Assembly (NCBI GenBank): GCA_023512135.1
Contig: JAIMAG010000006.1
Span: 1 to 64,000 of the forward strand
Origin: Terriglobia bacterium
GTDB taxonomy: Bacteria > Acidobacteriota > Terriglobia > Acidiferrales > UBA7541
Direction of reading: 5' to 3'
DNA: 64,000 bases
Shown here: positions 29,768 to 38,917 of the stretch, one piece after another
How positions within the stretch are numbered: position 1 is the stretch's first letter
Layout of the letters: the number at the start of each line of letters is the position of its first letter
Notes under the pieces: model-generated
Told to the model about the DNA's origin: nothing
Database searches by the model: none
What the model saw: only the letters and a program-made list of their open reading frames with translations
Translations under genes and position numbers: made by a program

Positions 29768-30219
29768 TCCATAACCGGTATCGGAACTGATCAGCGCGCA
29801 CCGCAGCTCCTTCGATTTTGCTCTCCGCGAGCAAACTGGACACGGGTCTGCAGGACAGCTTTTGTGCTACCGCTTTCGCCCGCCCCACGGCGCGGCGCCG
29901 CGATGCACCCAGAAACGCTTCGCACGCAACGATGACCGAGCAGGGCACCTTGCTGTTCCCGTCCAATGCCAGCTTCACCAACCCGAGCGTTTACGCCAGC
30001 AACTGGATACCGACGAAACCGCGGCGACCGTGCCTGCGCGGCGATCGGGGCTAGCTACGACCGGTTCGCACAGCTCGAGACCGGACACGACCCAACGAAT
30101 TTCTTCCGATTCGAACAGAATATTCCGCCGGCCACGAAGCTGCCTGTCTGCACGCGGCAGACTGTCCCGCGCCCCGCAGGAGCAGGATGTGCAGCGGGCT
30201 GAGCGCTGGAGACGGGCGG
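29768..30219. other. Gene-free stretch
   Basis: About 450 bp between the PilZ-like gene and the convergent exported protein gene. Open frames exist on both strands, but none shows a ribosome binding site together with protein-like composition. I see no repeat, tRNA or terminator that I can support. Confidence 0.4.
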
Positions 30220-30912
30220 CTACCGGTCTCCGGAAGTATAGGGCGCGCTTCGTGCGAGCGTGTTGGGCAGCGTGATCGTCTCATCCAGGCGCACCAGCAT
30301 ACCCGTCTGCGCCGGCAGCTCGACTTCGCGGCCTTTCTTGACCATGATGTACGCGGTGCCGCCGATCAGGCCGATTGTCATCCCGCGCACCACTTTCGAG
30401 AAGATCGCGCCGACGCCGGTGCCGCCGGCGGTGGCCAGTGCGACCCGGGTGACATCGCCGCGGATGTCGGGCTTCGATTCGACCATGATGCCCTCTTCGA
30501 TATCCAGATCGCGGCGCTTGCGATTCGGCTGCTGCCCCTGCTCGTCGAACAGCGCCAGCAGGCTCATTTTCGCCGGGATCATCCGGCCGTCCAACTCGAT
30601 GGAATGGAAATAGAGGTTCATGGCCGCCTGGCCGCGAAACATCGCGAAGCGCTTGGGCCGGATGATGTTGCCCACCTGGCCATGCACGCGTGCGCCGGCG
30701 GGCAGCAGCAACTGTCCGCCCAGATAGACCGGTTCGGCCAGCACGGCGACGAACGGGTCGCCTTCGCGAGCCACGCTCGTGCTCAATCCGTTCAGCAGCA
30801 CCAGCCGCAATTGCATGCCCTGCAGCAGTTGCTGGTTGGGCTGAGCCGCCAGCGGAGCCACCATGGAAAACAGCAGACACACTGCGGCGCTCAATGCCAA
30901 TGGCTTTCTCAT
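30220..30912 (-). CDS. Exported protein of unknown function
   Basis: A 230-residue protein with a signal peptide (LALSAAVCLLFSMVAPLAAQ). The mature part is mostly beta (MQLRLVLLNGLSTSVAREGDPFVAVLAEPVYLGGQLLLPAGARVHGQV, seen in two stretches), resembling SH3-like conjugation or TrbI-type beta barrels. A glycine-rich hydrophobic segment (GGTGVGAIFSKVVRGMTIGLIGG) lies near residue 180. The ATG at 30912 has GGAGGAAG upstream. It is divergent from the SRP RNA. Confidence 0.65.
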   Translation of the reverse strand: MRKPLALSAAVCLLFSMVAPLAAQPNQQLLQGMQLRLVLLNGLSTSVAREGDPFVAVLAEPVYLGGQLLLPAGARVHGQVGNIIRPKRFAMFRGQAAMNLYFHSIELDGRMIPAKMSLLALFDEQGQQPNRKRRDLDIEEGIMVESKPDIRGDVTRVALATAGGTGVGAIFSKVVRGMTIGLIGGTAYIMVKKGREVELPAQTGMLVRLDETITLPNTLARSAPYTSGDR

Positions 30913-31223
30913 CGCTTCCTCCTTCTCGGCCCGTCCGGGGAGACGGGCGGCCCCGTTCGTGGGGCAAATCCGCTGGCGCCGCGGATGGTGCCTGCAGCGG
31001 CGGGGAACCGCGGCAGGCGAGAGCGCGGAGGTTCGCATCCCGCGCAGCTAGAATAAAACGGCCGGGGCCAGCGTGCACAGAATTCCCTCGGGGGTGTGCG
31101 TAACCGGCAAGGGCTCGCCGGCGGCTGCCGGGGACGCTCGAGTTCCCGCCCGCAGCGGCGATGTGCTAGACTGCCTGCGCAGGCGCACATCCGCCGTTTC
31201 GGGATCGGCGACTGCCGACGCGT
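30913..31223. other. Spacer with promoters for the SRP RNA/dnaX unit
   Basis: Between the exported protein gene (minus) and the SRP RNA (plus). It contains two -10-like elements on the plus strand, TAGAAT at 31049-31054 and extended TGCTAGACT at 31164-31172. A short hairpin GCCTGCGCAGGC follows the latter. If the second box is used, the SRP RNA has a 5' extension of about 45 nt to be processed. Confidence 0.4.
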
Positions 31224-31327
<104 letters not shown>

Positions 31328-31357
31328 TCCCGTCGTCTGCGAGGCTCGGGATTCGCG

Positions 31358-33166
31358 ATGAGCTACCAGGTGCTGGCACGGAAGTGGCGTCCCCAGAGCT
31401 TCCGGGAAGTTGTCGGTCAGGCCCACGTCACCGAAACCCTCGCCAATGCCATCCGCAGCGGTCGCGTGGCTCACGCCTACATCTTTTCGGGAGTGCGCGG
31501 CGTAGGCAAAACCACGACCGCGCGAATCCTGGCCAAGGCGCTCAACTGCGTTCAGGGCCCGACGCCGGAGCCGTGCAATGTCTGCGACGCCTGCCGCGAA
31601 ATCACGGCCGGCAGCTCGCTCGACGTGCTGGAAATCGACGCGGCTTCGAACCGCGGCATCGACCAGATTCGCGAGCTGCGCGAAATGGTGCGCTACGCAC
31701 CCGCGCGCGGCCGCTCCAAAGTCGTCATTCTCGACGAAGCTCACCAGCTCACCGAAGAAGCCTCGAACGCCCTGCTGAAGACTCTCGAAGAGCCGCCCCC
31801 GGGCGTGGTCTTCATTCTGGCCACGACCCAGCCGGAAGACCTGGCGGATACGATCCGTTCGCGCGCACAGCATTTTCATTTTCGGCCGCTCGCATTTGCG
31901 GAAATCGACGCGGAACTGGCGCGGATTGCCGAGCAGGAATCTCTGCAGCTCGAACCGGCTGCGCGCGCCGTCCTTGCCCGCGCGGCCCAGGGCAGCCTGC
32001 GGGACGCGCTTTCGCTGCTCGAACAGGCCGTGGCCTACTGCGGCAGGGAAATCCACGACCGGCAGGTGCGCGAACTGCTCGGCGTGGTGAGCGAAGAAGT
32101 GCTGCACGAGCTGGTCGAAGCTGTCGCCGCACAATCAGCCCAGCGGGCACTGGCGCTGGTGCACCGGCTGATCCGCGAGGGCCAGAACCTGCAGCATTTC
32201 TGCCGGGAAGCGATCCGGCATATCCGCAACCTGCTGGTGGCACGCGTGGCTGGGGCCGACTCCGAACTGATTGCGGCACCGGCAGAAGAGCGTCCGGCAC
32301 TGGCGGCTGCGGCATCGAAATTCTCCGAAGAGGATCTGACGCGGCTGTTTCAGATTCTGCTGACGACCGACGACGATCTGCGGCGGAAACCGGACCCGCA
32401 GTTGCATCTCGAGCTCGGCCTGCTGCGCATGGTGAACGCAGCGCGGCTGGCTCCGCTGGAAGAGGTGCTGGCGGAGCTGGGCGGTACAGCGCGGCCGGTC
32501 GAGGTGCCGCGCGTAAGTTCCGGAGCGGCCGGCTCGGCCCCCTCGGTCCGCTCCGACCCTGTTGGGGCCCGCCCGGTCCCCCGCGCGGCGGCGCCCGGTT
32601 TCTATTCCGCTGCAGCCGCTCCGGCACGCGAAGCAACGACGGTCGCGCCGCCGACGCCGGACGTGCCGCGCGAGGAACCACCGCGGCGCCCGGCAACGAC
32701 GCCGGTCGCGGCCCCGCCACCGAGCCTGGTGACGCGCGCGGCGGGCGTGCTGTCCGGCCTGGAAGAAGCTCAGGTAGCCGCGATCAAAGCGGCGATGCAG
32801 CAGCAACGGTTTCTGGCTTCGCTGGTCGAGCACGTTTCGCGCTGGGAGCTGGAAGGCAGCGAGATGCGGCTCTATTTCCCGACCGAACGACGTGCGCTGG
32901 CGGAAATGCTGCAGGCGCGGGACACGATGGAACGATTGCGCACGATCACCAGCAGCGTGCTCGGACAACCCCTGCGCGTCTGTGTTAGACTGGATGCGGC
33001 GTCGGCGGCCCGCTCCGGCCGGGAAAACAGCCTGACGACGGCTCAACTGCGGGCCCGCTTCGAGCAGGACCCCATCGTGCAGGCCATGCTCGAGCGATTC
33101 GGTGGACGCATCGCCGAAGTTCGGCCCGGCCCACCGGATCCGTCGCGCGGCAAAGATGAGGAATAG
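31358..33166 (+). CDS. dnaX: DNA polymerase III subunit gamma/tau
   Basis: A 602-residue clamp-loader ATPase: YQVLARKWRPQSFREVVGQ at the start, Walker A FSGVRGVGKTT, a zinc module with cysteines in CVQGPTPEPCNVCDAC, Walker B VVILDEAHQL and the SRC-like sensor region TIRSRAQHFHF. After a proline-alanine-rich linker (about residues 385-460), a tau-like C-terminal domain ends at RGKDEE. It starts 30 nt after the SRP RNA and is followed within 3 nt by ybaB. Confidence 0.96.
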   Translation: MSYQVLARKWRPQSFREVVGQAHVTETLANAIRSGRVAHAYIFSGVRGVGKTTTARILAKALNCVQGPTPEPCNVCDACREITAGSSLDVLEIDAASNRGIDQIRELREMVRYAPARGRSKVVILDEAHQLTEEASNALLKTLEEPPPGVVFILATTQPEDLADTIRSRAQHFHFRPLAFAEIDAELARIAEQESLQLEPAARAVLARAAQGSLRDALSLLEQAVAYCGREIHDRQVRELLGVVSEEVLHELVEAVAAQSAQRALALVHRLIREGQNLQHFCREAIRHIRNLLVARVAGADSELIAAPAEERPALAAAASKFSEEDLTRLFQILLTTDDDLRRKPDPQLHLELGLLRMVNAARLAPLEEVLAELGGTARPVEVPRVSSGAAGSAPSVRSDPVGARPVPRAAAPGFYSAAAAPAREATTVAPPTPDVPREEPPRRPATTPVAAPPPSLVTRAAGVLSGLEEAQVAAIKAAMQQQRFLASLVEHVSRWELEGSEMRLYFPTERRALAEMLQARDTMERLRTITSSVLGQPLRVCVRLDAASAARSGRENSLTTAQLRARFEQDPIVQAMLERFGGRIAEVRPGPPDPSRGKDEE

Positions 33167-33169
33167 GCC

Positions 33170-33496
33170 ATGGAAGTCAGAGCACTGCAGCAGCTCCTCA
33201 CCAGTTTCCGGCAAATCCAGGAGAACATGCAGCGGCAGATTGAATCGCTGCGGGTGGAGGCCTCGGCCGGCGGCGGCATGGTCACCGTGCGCATGAACGG
33301 GCAGAAGCAGGTGCTCGAGGTGCGCATTGAACCGGAAGTCTTTGCCGAAAAAGACGTCGAAATGCTGCAGGACCTGGTGCGCGCTGCCGTGAACGAGGCG
33401 AGCCGACGCGTGGACGAAGAGCTGTCCAACCAGATGCGCTCGCTGGCCGGTGGCCTGCCCGGGTTGGGCGGGATGAGAATCCCGGGACTGTTCTGA
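33170..33496 (+). CDS. ybaB: YbaB/EbfC family nucleoid-associated protein
   Basis: A 108-residue DNA-binding protein with the family order: N-terminal coiled helix ([24 protein letters not shown]), then [25 protein letters not shown], then a second helix [18 protein letters not shown] and a glycine-rich tail GLPGLGG. The dnaX-ybaB-recR order confirms the assignment. Confidence 0.94.
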   Translation: MEVRALQQLLTSFRQIQENMQRQIESLRVEASAGGGMVTVRMNGQKQVLEVRIEPEVFAEKDVEMLQDLVRAAVNEASRRVDEELSNQMRSLAGGLPGLGGMRIPGLF

Positions 33497-33549
33497 GCTG
33501 CGCGCCGGCCGGAGCCACCTTCCCGCGGGACGCCCGGCACGTTTCCACA

Positions 33550-34149
33550 ATGCCAGACTTTGCCGCACCCATCGCGCGCCTGATCGACGAACTCAAGCGC
33601 CTGCCCGGCATCGGGCAAAAGACGGCGCAGCGGCTCGCCTTCCATCTGCTCCGGGCCGACCGCGAGCAGGCGCTGGCACTGGCCGAAGCCATCCGCAACG
33701 CGAAGGAACATCTGCGCCCCTGCTCGGTCTGCGGCAACATCACCGACGCGGATCCCTGCCTGTACTGCGCCAGCCCGGCACGGAACCGCAAACAGATTTG
33801 CGTGGTCGAAGAAGCCCACAACATCCTGCCGATCGAAAAAACGCGGCAGTACAACGGCCTCTACCATGTGCTCGGCGGGGCGCTTTCCCCGCTCCAGGGC
33901 ACCGGACCCGAGCAGCTTTCCATCAAGCCGCTCCTCGAACGGCTGAAAAGCGGCGAGGTCGAAGAGATCATCATTGCCACCAATCCCACGGCGGAGGGAG
34001 AAGCCACCGCCGTCTATCTGTCGAAACTGATCAAGCCACTCGGCATCCGGGTGACCCGCATCGGTGTGGGCATCCCGGTCGGCGCGGAGCTGGAATACGC
34101 CGACGAGGTCACCCTGCTGAAGGCCATCGAGGGCCGCCGCGAGCTTTGA
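33550..34149 (+). CDS. recR: Recombination protein RecR
   Basis: A 199-residue protein of standard length: helix-hairpin-helix [17 protein letters not shown], a four-cysteine zinc finger ([16 protein letters not shown]), and a Toprim domain with [21 protein letters not shown] and [16 protein letters not shown]. It acts with RecF and RecO in gap repair. Third gene of the dnaX-ybaB-recR group. Confidence 0.96.
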   Translation: MPDFAAPIARLIDELKRLPGIGQKTAQRLAFHLLRADREQALALAEAIRNAKEHLRPCSVCGNITDADPCLYCASPARNRKQICVVEEAHNILPIEKTRQYNGLYHVLGGALSPLQGTGPEQLSIKPLLERLKSGEVEEIIIATNPTAEGEATAVYLSKLIKPLGIRVTRIGVGIPVGAELEYADEVTLLKAIEGRREL

Positions 34150-34297
34150 GCCGGCTGCCTGCGACAACCCCTTGCATCCGCCACAGGAACAGGATATAGA
34201 CACTGCGACCCGGGTCGGATTCCACAGCGCTGCAGGTTCCCGGCTCGATTCTTTTCCCGATCGGGTGTAGGATTTGCAGTCGCAGAGGGGGACTGGC

Positions 34298-37006
34298 GTG
34301 GTCGAGCATGCCGCTTCGCTCGAATCCAGTCAGCAGAAACGCCGCAGCACCCGCATTGTCCAAGCCGTGCCGTTGACAGTGATCGGCACCGACGCGCTCG
34401 GGCAGCCGTTCAAAGAACGTACCTCGACACTGGTCATCAACAGTCACGGTTGCCGCTATCAGTCGAAACACTACGTGCTGAAGAATCGCTGGGTCACGTT
34501 CGAAATTCCCAGCCCGCACCAAGGAGAAGAGCCCCGCCGCGTGCGCGCTCGCGTGATTTTCATCCAGCGCCCGCGGACGGTGCGCGAGCTGTTTCAGATC
34601 GGCGCCGAACTGGAAGTGCCCGGCAACGTCTGGGGCATCGCCTTCCCGCCGCTGGACTGGTTCGCGTACAAAGAGCCGGAAGCCGCAGCGGAAATCCCCG
34701 CGCCCAGTGGCGAGCCGGAACCGCGTCCGGCAGTCGCGGAGGAAAAAGTCCGCGCGATTGCCCCGCTGACCGGTGAAGAAGCTTCGGCCGCACTCTCCCG
34801 ACAGATGGCGCGGCTGATGGCAGAAGCGCGCACCGAAATTGCCCACGTCACCCGCGAGGCCGCGGCCAGCGCCGTGCCTGCCGAAGCGAAACGAGTGATG
34901 ACTCAACTGGCCGAGCAGTTACAGGCCGCTGCTGGACGCGCAGTGGACGACGTGGCTTCCCCGCGGCTGGCGCAGGCCACCGAACAGGCGCTCGAGCAAA
35001 TCGCCCGCGCGGCAGAGGAACATCAGCTGGCGCTCCGGCAGCAATTCCGCGCGCAGCTCGAAGAACACGCCGCACACGCCCTCGAGCAGGTGCGCACGCA
35101 ACTGGACTCGCTGACCCGCGAAACCGCCGCCGCGCTCCGCCAGCAGACCGAGGAAGAGCAAAGTCGGTTCCGGGCGGAAATCAACCAGGCGGCCGAACGA
35201 CTGCACGCCGAGCAAGCTGCGGTCGCGCAGGCCGGCGCGGCCATGAATCAGCACCTCGAACAATGGCGCGCCGCCACGGAGTCGGCGCTGGAGCAGGCGC
35301 AGGCCGAATGGCAGACGCGCGTCCGCGAACTCAGCCGCCAGGCCACGCAACAACTGGCGGAGCTCGAGCAGTCCGCCCAAAAATTCGATGAAACCCTCCG
35401 GGGCGCTACCCGCACGGCCGCCGAGCACTGGCGCCAGGAACTGGAGGCCGGCGCCCGAGCTGCGCAACGCGGCTGGGAGGAACAGGTGGAAGCCTCGCTG
35501 GCGGCGGCCGCGGAGCGACTCGCAGCACGGATCCACCAACTCGTGCAGCATTCCACCAGCGAGGCCGAACGCGAGCTCGCGGCGCGCACCCAGGCGGTAC
35601 GCACCGCGCTGGACGCTGCTGCGGAATCGGCGACACAGCAGATCGAAACGGCTCAGGCTGCCCTGCAGGCGGCGCTTTCGAACGCGCAATCCTGGCTCGC
35701 GAAGATCGAAGGCCGTGCCAGTGAACTCGAGCACCGCGCCAACGAGCTGGCCGCCGAGGGCGAACGGCTGGCCGGCGAGCTCGACCGCCGCTTCGCCGCG
35801 ATTCTGGAAGCCCAGCAGCTCCGCCTGGAAGAACAGGTCGAAGCTCTGCTCGCTGCGGCCGCAGAACGGATTCGACCAGCCTTCGACGCCGCCGGGCAGC
35901 ATTCCGTGGCGCAGTTCGTCAGCGAAATCGAGCGCCAGATTGCCTCGCGCCTGAGCAGCGTTCAGCAGGCACTGGCCCAGTTGGATTCGGCGCAGGAACG
36001 GGCCGATTCCCTCTGGCAGGAACAGCAACACCGGCTGCAGGAAGCGGCGGAGCAGGCGGCCGCAGCCGCACTCGAGCGCCTGCGAGAACGAATCGAAGGG
36101 GTGCAGCGCGAAACCGAGGAAAAACTGCGCGCCGCAATCGACACGACGCTGAGCACCCTGGACGGGAAAATCAACGAAGTGTCGCACCAGGCCTTCGAGT
36201 CGCTGTTCAAAACGGCCGAGTGGTACCAGCGCAAGGCACAGACGAGCATGCAAACCTCGCTCGAGCGCAGCCTCGAGCAACTGACCACCACGCTGCGGGA
36301 CAAAGCCGCAGAAACTTCCCGCATGTTCGCGGCCGAGCTCGACCGCTACAGCCGCAACTACACCGAACACAGCCGCGCGCAAACGGAAGAAATCGTGCGG
36401 GAAATTCTGGAAAAATCCCGTGGCGAACTGGCGGCGCTGACCGAGGAAACCACCGCAGCCTTCTCCGAGCGTGTTCGCCAGCTGCTGGAAGAACATTCCG
36501 CGCGCCTGGGCGAAGCCACGGGTGCCGCGCTCGACAGCACGGTGGAAGAGCTGGACCGGCGCACCAAGCAGGCGCGCACGGAACTGGAAGCTCATGCGGC
36601 AGAAGTTTCCGCCGACTGGGAGCAGCGGCTGGCCATCGGCATCGAGCAGGCGGTCGGCGAAGCGCGGCGACGCATCGAAGCCGGACTGCCGGAAGCCCTG
36701 GAAACCCTGCGCGCTGAACGGGAGGCCCAGGAGCAAACCCTGCAGAGCACTCTGGAGCACACCGCCGCCGCGGCGCTCGAACAGTTCCGGCAACGGCTGG
36801 AAAATGTTTCGAACTCCTGGATGCTGGCTTCTGCCACCACATTCTCGCAGCGTGCGCAGGCCGCCCTGGACGAGATGGCCCAGCGTGCGGAAAAGCGCCT
36901 GCGCGAGGTCACCAGCAACGCCGTGGTCGAGATGGCTGAGCTGCTCCGCCGGCGGCTGCTGAGTATTCCCGACGACCTAGCGGCAGCAGCGACAAACTCC
37001 GAGTAG
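34298..37006 (+). CDS. Large PilZ-domain protein with a long coiled-coil tail
   Basis: A 902-residue protein. Residues 1-140 form a PilZ-like domain (QKRRSTRIVQAVPLTVIGTD, then a strand pattern with INSHGCRYQ, then VWGIAFPPLDWF). After a proline-rich linker, residues of about 180-890 are almost entirely charged, alanine/glutamate/arginine-rich heptads with repeats such as AAAERLAARI and LEEQVEALLAAAAERI, predicting a very long rod. There is no transmembrane helix. The GTG at 34298 has GAGGGGG 7 nt upstream; a TTG at 34274 is an alternative. A cytoskeletal or scaffold role controlled by c-di-GMP is an inference. Confidence 0.8.
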   Translation: MVEHAASLESSQQKRRSTRIVQAVPLTVIGTDALGQPFKERTSTLVINSHGCRYQSKHYVLKNRWVTFEIPSPHQGEEPRRVRARVIFIQRPRTVRELFQIGAELEVPGNVWGIAFPPLDWFAYKEPEAAAEIPAPSGEPEPRPAVAEEKVRAIAPLTGEEASAALSRQMARLMAEARTEIAHVTREAAASAVPAEAKRVMTQLAEQLQAAAGRAVDDVASPRLAQATEQALEQIARAAEEHQLALRQQFRAQLEEHAAHALEQVRTQLDSLTRETAAALRQQTEEEQSRFRAEINQAAERLHAEQAAVAQAGAAMNQHLEQWRAATESALEQAQAEWQTRVRELSRQATQQLAELEQSAQKFDETLRGATRTAAEHWRQELEAGARAAQRGWEEQVEASLAAAAERLAARIHQLVQHSTSEAERELAARTQAVRTALDAAAESATQQIETAQAALQAALSNAQSWLAKIEGRASELEHRANELAAEGERLAGELDRRFAAILEAQQLRLEEQVEALLAAAAERIRPAFDAAGQHSVAQFVSEIERQIASRLSSVQQALAQLDSAQERADSLWQEQQHRLQEAAEQAAAAALERLRERIEGVQRETEEKLRAAIDTTLSTLDGKINEVSHQAFESLFKTAEWYQRKAQTSMQTSLERSLEQLTTTLRDKAAETSRMFAAELDRYSRNYTEHSRAQTEEIVREILEKSRGELAALTEETTAAFSERVRQLLEEHSARLGEATGAALDSTVEELDRRTKQARTELEAHAAEVSADWEQRLAIGIEQAVGEARRRIEAGLPEALETLRAEREAQEQTLQSTLEHTAAAALEQFRQRLENVSNSWMLASATTFSQRAQAALDEMAQRAEKRLREVTSNAVVEMAELLRRRLLSIPDDLAAAATNSE

Positions 37007-37088
37007 CCCTGCTGCGTTCTCGCGTTCTGCAGTACACCGGCGTTCGACCACACCATTCGCAAAAAGAAACGGGAATCTTCCGGACGAT

Positions 37089-37117
37089 TTGGGCTGCACC
37101 GCGGGGGCCGGTATAAT
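37089..37117 (+). promoter_or_regulatory. Promoter with start codon at the expected transcription start
   Basis: TTGGGC (37089-37094), a 17-bp spacer and a perfect TATAAT (37112-37117). The GTG start codon at 37124 begins 6 nt after the -10 box, so the mRNA is expected to be leaderless. Confidence 0.6.
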
Positions 37118-37123
37118 GCCGGT

Positions 37124-37792
37124 GTGGCGAACCGCGCGTATCTGAGTGTCTGGTGCAACGGATGGTCTGCCGACCAGCAGCTCGAGCTGCTGGTGAAGTT
37201 TCTGGCGACCGTGCCCCACGCCACCGAACGGCCCGGCTTTACCCGGCTGACGGTGCGTGCGGTGGGACCGGGCGAAGCTCCGCTGGCCGAATATGACCTG
37301 CGCGCCCGTCCCGCCGATGCGGTGCGCATCGGTGAGCTGGCCGCCGAACAGATGCACGCGGATTCGGCTTTTGAGCTGGAGGCGCACTGGGATTTGTGGG
37401 TGCGGCAGGCCGGACAGTGGGTGCTCGCGCCACAACGGCTGGAAATCTTCTGTTACGGCGAGGGCTATGACGACGGCATCTTCGACGAAGCCGGCCATTT
37501 CCAGGTGAACCTGGGCTTCGAACACCTGCTCACCGGCCATGCAGGACTGCTCGGGATGGGTGCCCGCCCGCTGGCGCAACCGGCCCATCCGGCCGAGGAG
37601 GAGTTCCTTCGCACCATGGCACAGCCGGGCAATCTGCGCACCTACCATGAAAAAACGCGCGAAAACATCCGGCACGTCTATCGCTGGATGATGGGCATCG
37701 AGCGTGCTCTGCCCGTCGCACGGATTCGGCTCTGGTCCGAGGGGGAGGAGAACCTTGAAGCACGGCTGGAGGAAATCCTGGCGGTGCGCTAG
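37124..37792 (+). CDS. Conserved protein of unknown function
   Basis: A 222-residue soluble protein with no family I recognise. It begins ANRAYLSVWCNGWSADQQLELLVKFL and contains ELEAHWDLWVRQAGQW and a C-terminal HVYRWMMGIERALPVARIRLWSEGEE. It is not secreted. The GTG start is fixed by a perfect TATAAT box 6 nt upstream and by the absence of an earlier start. The next gene overlaps its end by 38 nt, so they are co-transcribed. Confidence 0.65.
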   Translation: MANRAYLSVWCNGWSADQQLELLVKFLATVPHATERPGFTRLTVRAVGPGEAPLAEYDLRARPADAVRIGELAAEQMHADSAFELEAHWDLWVRQAGQWVLAPQRLEIFCYGEGYDDGIFDEAGHFQVNLGFEHLLTGHAGLLGMGARPLAQPAHPAEEEFLRTMAQPGNLRTYHEKTRENIRHVYRWMMGIERALPVARIRLWSEGEENLEARLEEILAVR

Positions 37793-38306
37793 CCTCCTGC
37801 TGAGTGCAGCGGCGCTGCTCGCGGCACAGACGGCCAGCCGGCGCGCGCACGAGCTGACGCTGGCCGGTCTGCGGCCGGGAAAAAGCACGTTGAACGACGC
37901 GGTGCACGTCCTCCCGCAACCGCCGGAATCGGTCGAAGGAGGCGCCCTCCGCTTCACGCTCTGTTCGGGGATGTCGCTGAAAATCGAACGCGACGAGCGG
38001 GACGTAATCCAGACGATCACCCTGAGCCGGCAGAACATGTCGCCCGCATGCACGGAAAAGCGAGCCGAGGAACGCTGGCGCACCGGTCGCGGCCTGAAGC
38101 TGGGCGATTCGTGTACCAGGGCTATCGTGCTGTACGGCCAGCCAACTTCTTCGGGGCCTTCCCTGCACGACGGGCGCGAGCTGGAGTTTCTGTTCTATGC
38201 ATTCGACTGGGCCGGACCGGAGGTTCCTCAGGTGCTGGAAGTGCTCTGCGACCCCGGGGCCCAGGGCCGCGTGGTGCAGATCACCCTGGCGTTTCCGACC
38301 CTGTAG
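37755..38306 (+). CDS. Exported protein of unknown function
   Basis: A 183-residue protein with a signal peptide (WRCASLLLSAAALLAAQTA). The mature part contains four cysteines that could pair (CSGM, CTEK, CTRA, CDPG) and a LAGLRPGKSTLNDAV segment typical of repeated tandem modules in envelope proteins. I choose a TTG start at 37755 because GGGGGAGGAG lies 5 nt upstream and the signal peptide follows directly. Family unknown. Confidence 0.6.
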   Translation: MKHGWRKSWRCASLLLSAAALLAAQTASRRAHELTLAGLRPGKSTLNDAVHVLPQPPESVEGGALRFTLCSGMSLKIERDERDVIQTITLSRQNMSPACTEKRAEERWRTGRGLKLGDSCTRAIVLYGQPTSSGPSLHDGRELEFLFYAFDWAGPEVPQVLEVLCDPGAQGRVVQITLAFPTL

Positions 38307-38314
38307 CTGAGGCC

Positions 38315-38905
38315 ATGATGCGACGGAGTGTTCGAGTCTGCCTGGTGGCGCTGCTGAGCTGGCAGCTTTCCGCCTGCAGCCGCGCCCCGGAAAATACCCG
38401 GGCGCCGGAGCAGCCGCCGGCGCCGGCGAAGCCTGCTGTGCCGCCGGAACTGCAGGCTGCCGCTGAAGCGGTGCTGGGTGGAGAAACGGAGATTCTGCTC
38501 CACGGAGACCTGGCCGGCAATGGCAAACAGCAGGCGCTGGCCATCAACCGGCTCCATCGACGACCGGAAGTCGCCCTGCCGGGCACGTTGATTACCCGCG
38601 CGGCCATTCTGGAATTCGACGGCGGCACCTGGCGGGAAATCTTCCGCTGCGACCAACACCTGCGCAACCCGAAGGGTTATCTGGGTGGGACGCCGGTGGC
38701 GCCCGTGCACGGCTGGCGACTGCAGTACGAACAAAATCCGGAGAAGGGCCTGGCCCTGTATTTCACACCGCTGACCGCTCCCCCGGCCGGCTACGTGCAG
38801 ACGATTGGCGTGCGCTGGAATCCGAAAGTGGGACGCTATCAGGCTCTGGATCGCAGCTTCGAAGTGTTTCAGGGCGAAAATCCCACACTGGAAGAGGTTC
38901 GCTGA
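38315..38905 (+). CDS. Lipoprotein with an FG-GAP-like segment
   Basis: A 196-residue predicted lipoprotein: MMRRSVRVCLVALLSWQLSAC gives the lipobox LSAC at cysteine 21. A proline-alanine linker follows, then ILLHGDLAGNGKQQALAINRL, which resembles the calcium-binding loop of VCBS/FG-GAP repeats. No enzyme motif. It starts 8 nt after the previous gene and probably belongs to the same operon, ending just before the ABC exporter pair. Confidence 0.65.
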   Translation: MMRRSVRVCLVALLSWQLSACSRAPENTRAPEQPPAPAKPAVPPELQAAAEAVLGGETEILLHGDLAGNGKQQALAINRLHRRPEVALPGTLITRAAILEFDGGTWREIFRCDQHLRNPKGYLGGTPVAPVHGWRLQYEQNPEKGLALYFTPLTAPPAGYVQTIGVRWNPKVGRYQALDRSFEVFQGENPTLEEVR

Positions 38906-38917
38906 CCCTATCCCGCG

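Noticed and set aside
29768-30219. Small genes in the spacer after the PilZ-like gene
   Set aside because: Short open frames lack a ribosome binding site and any protein-like pattern.
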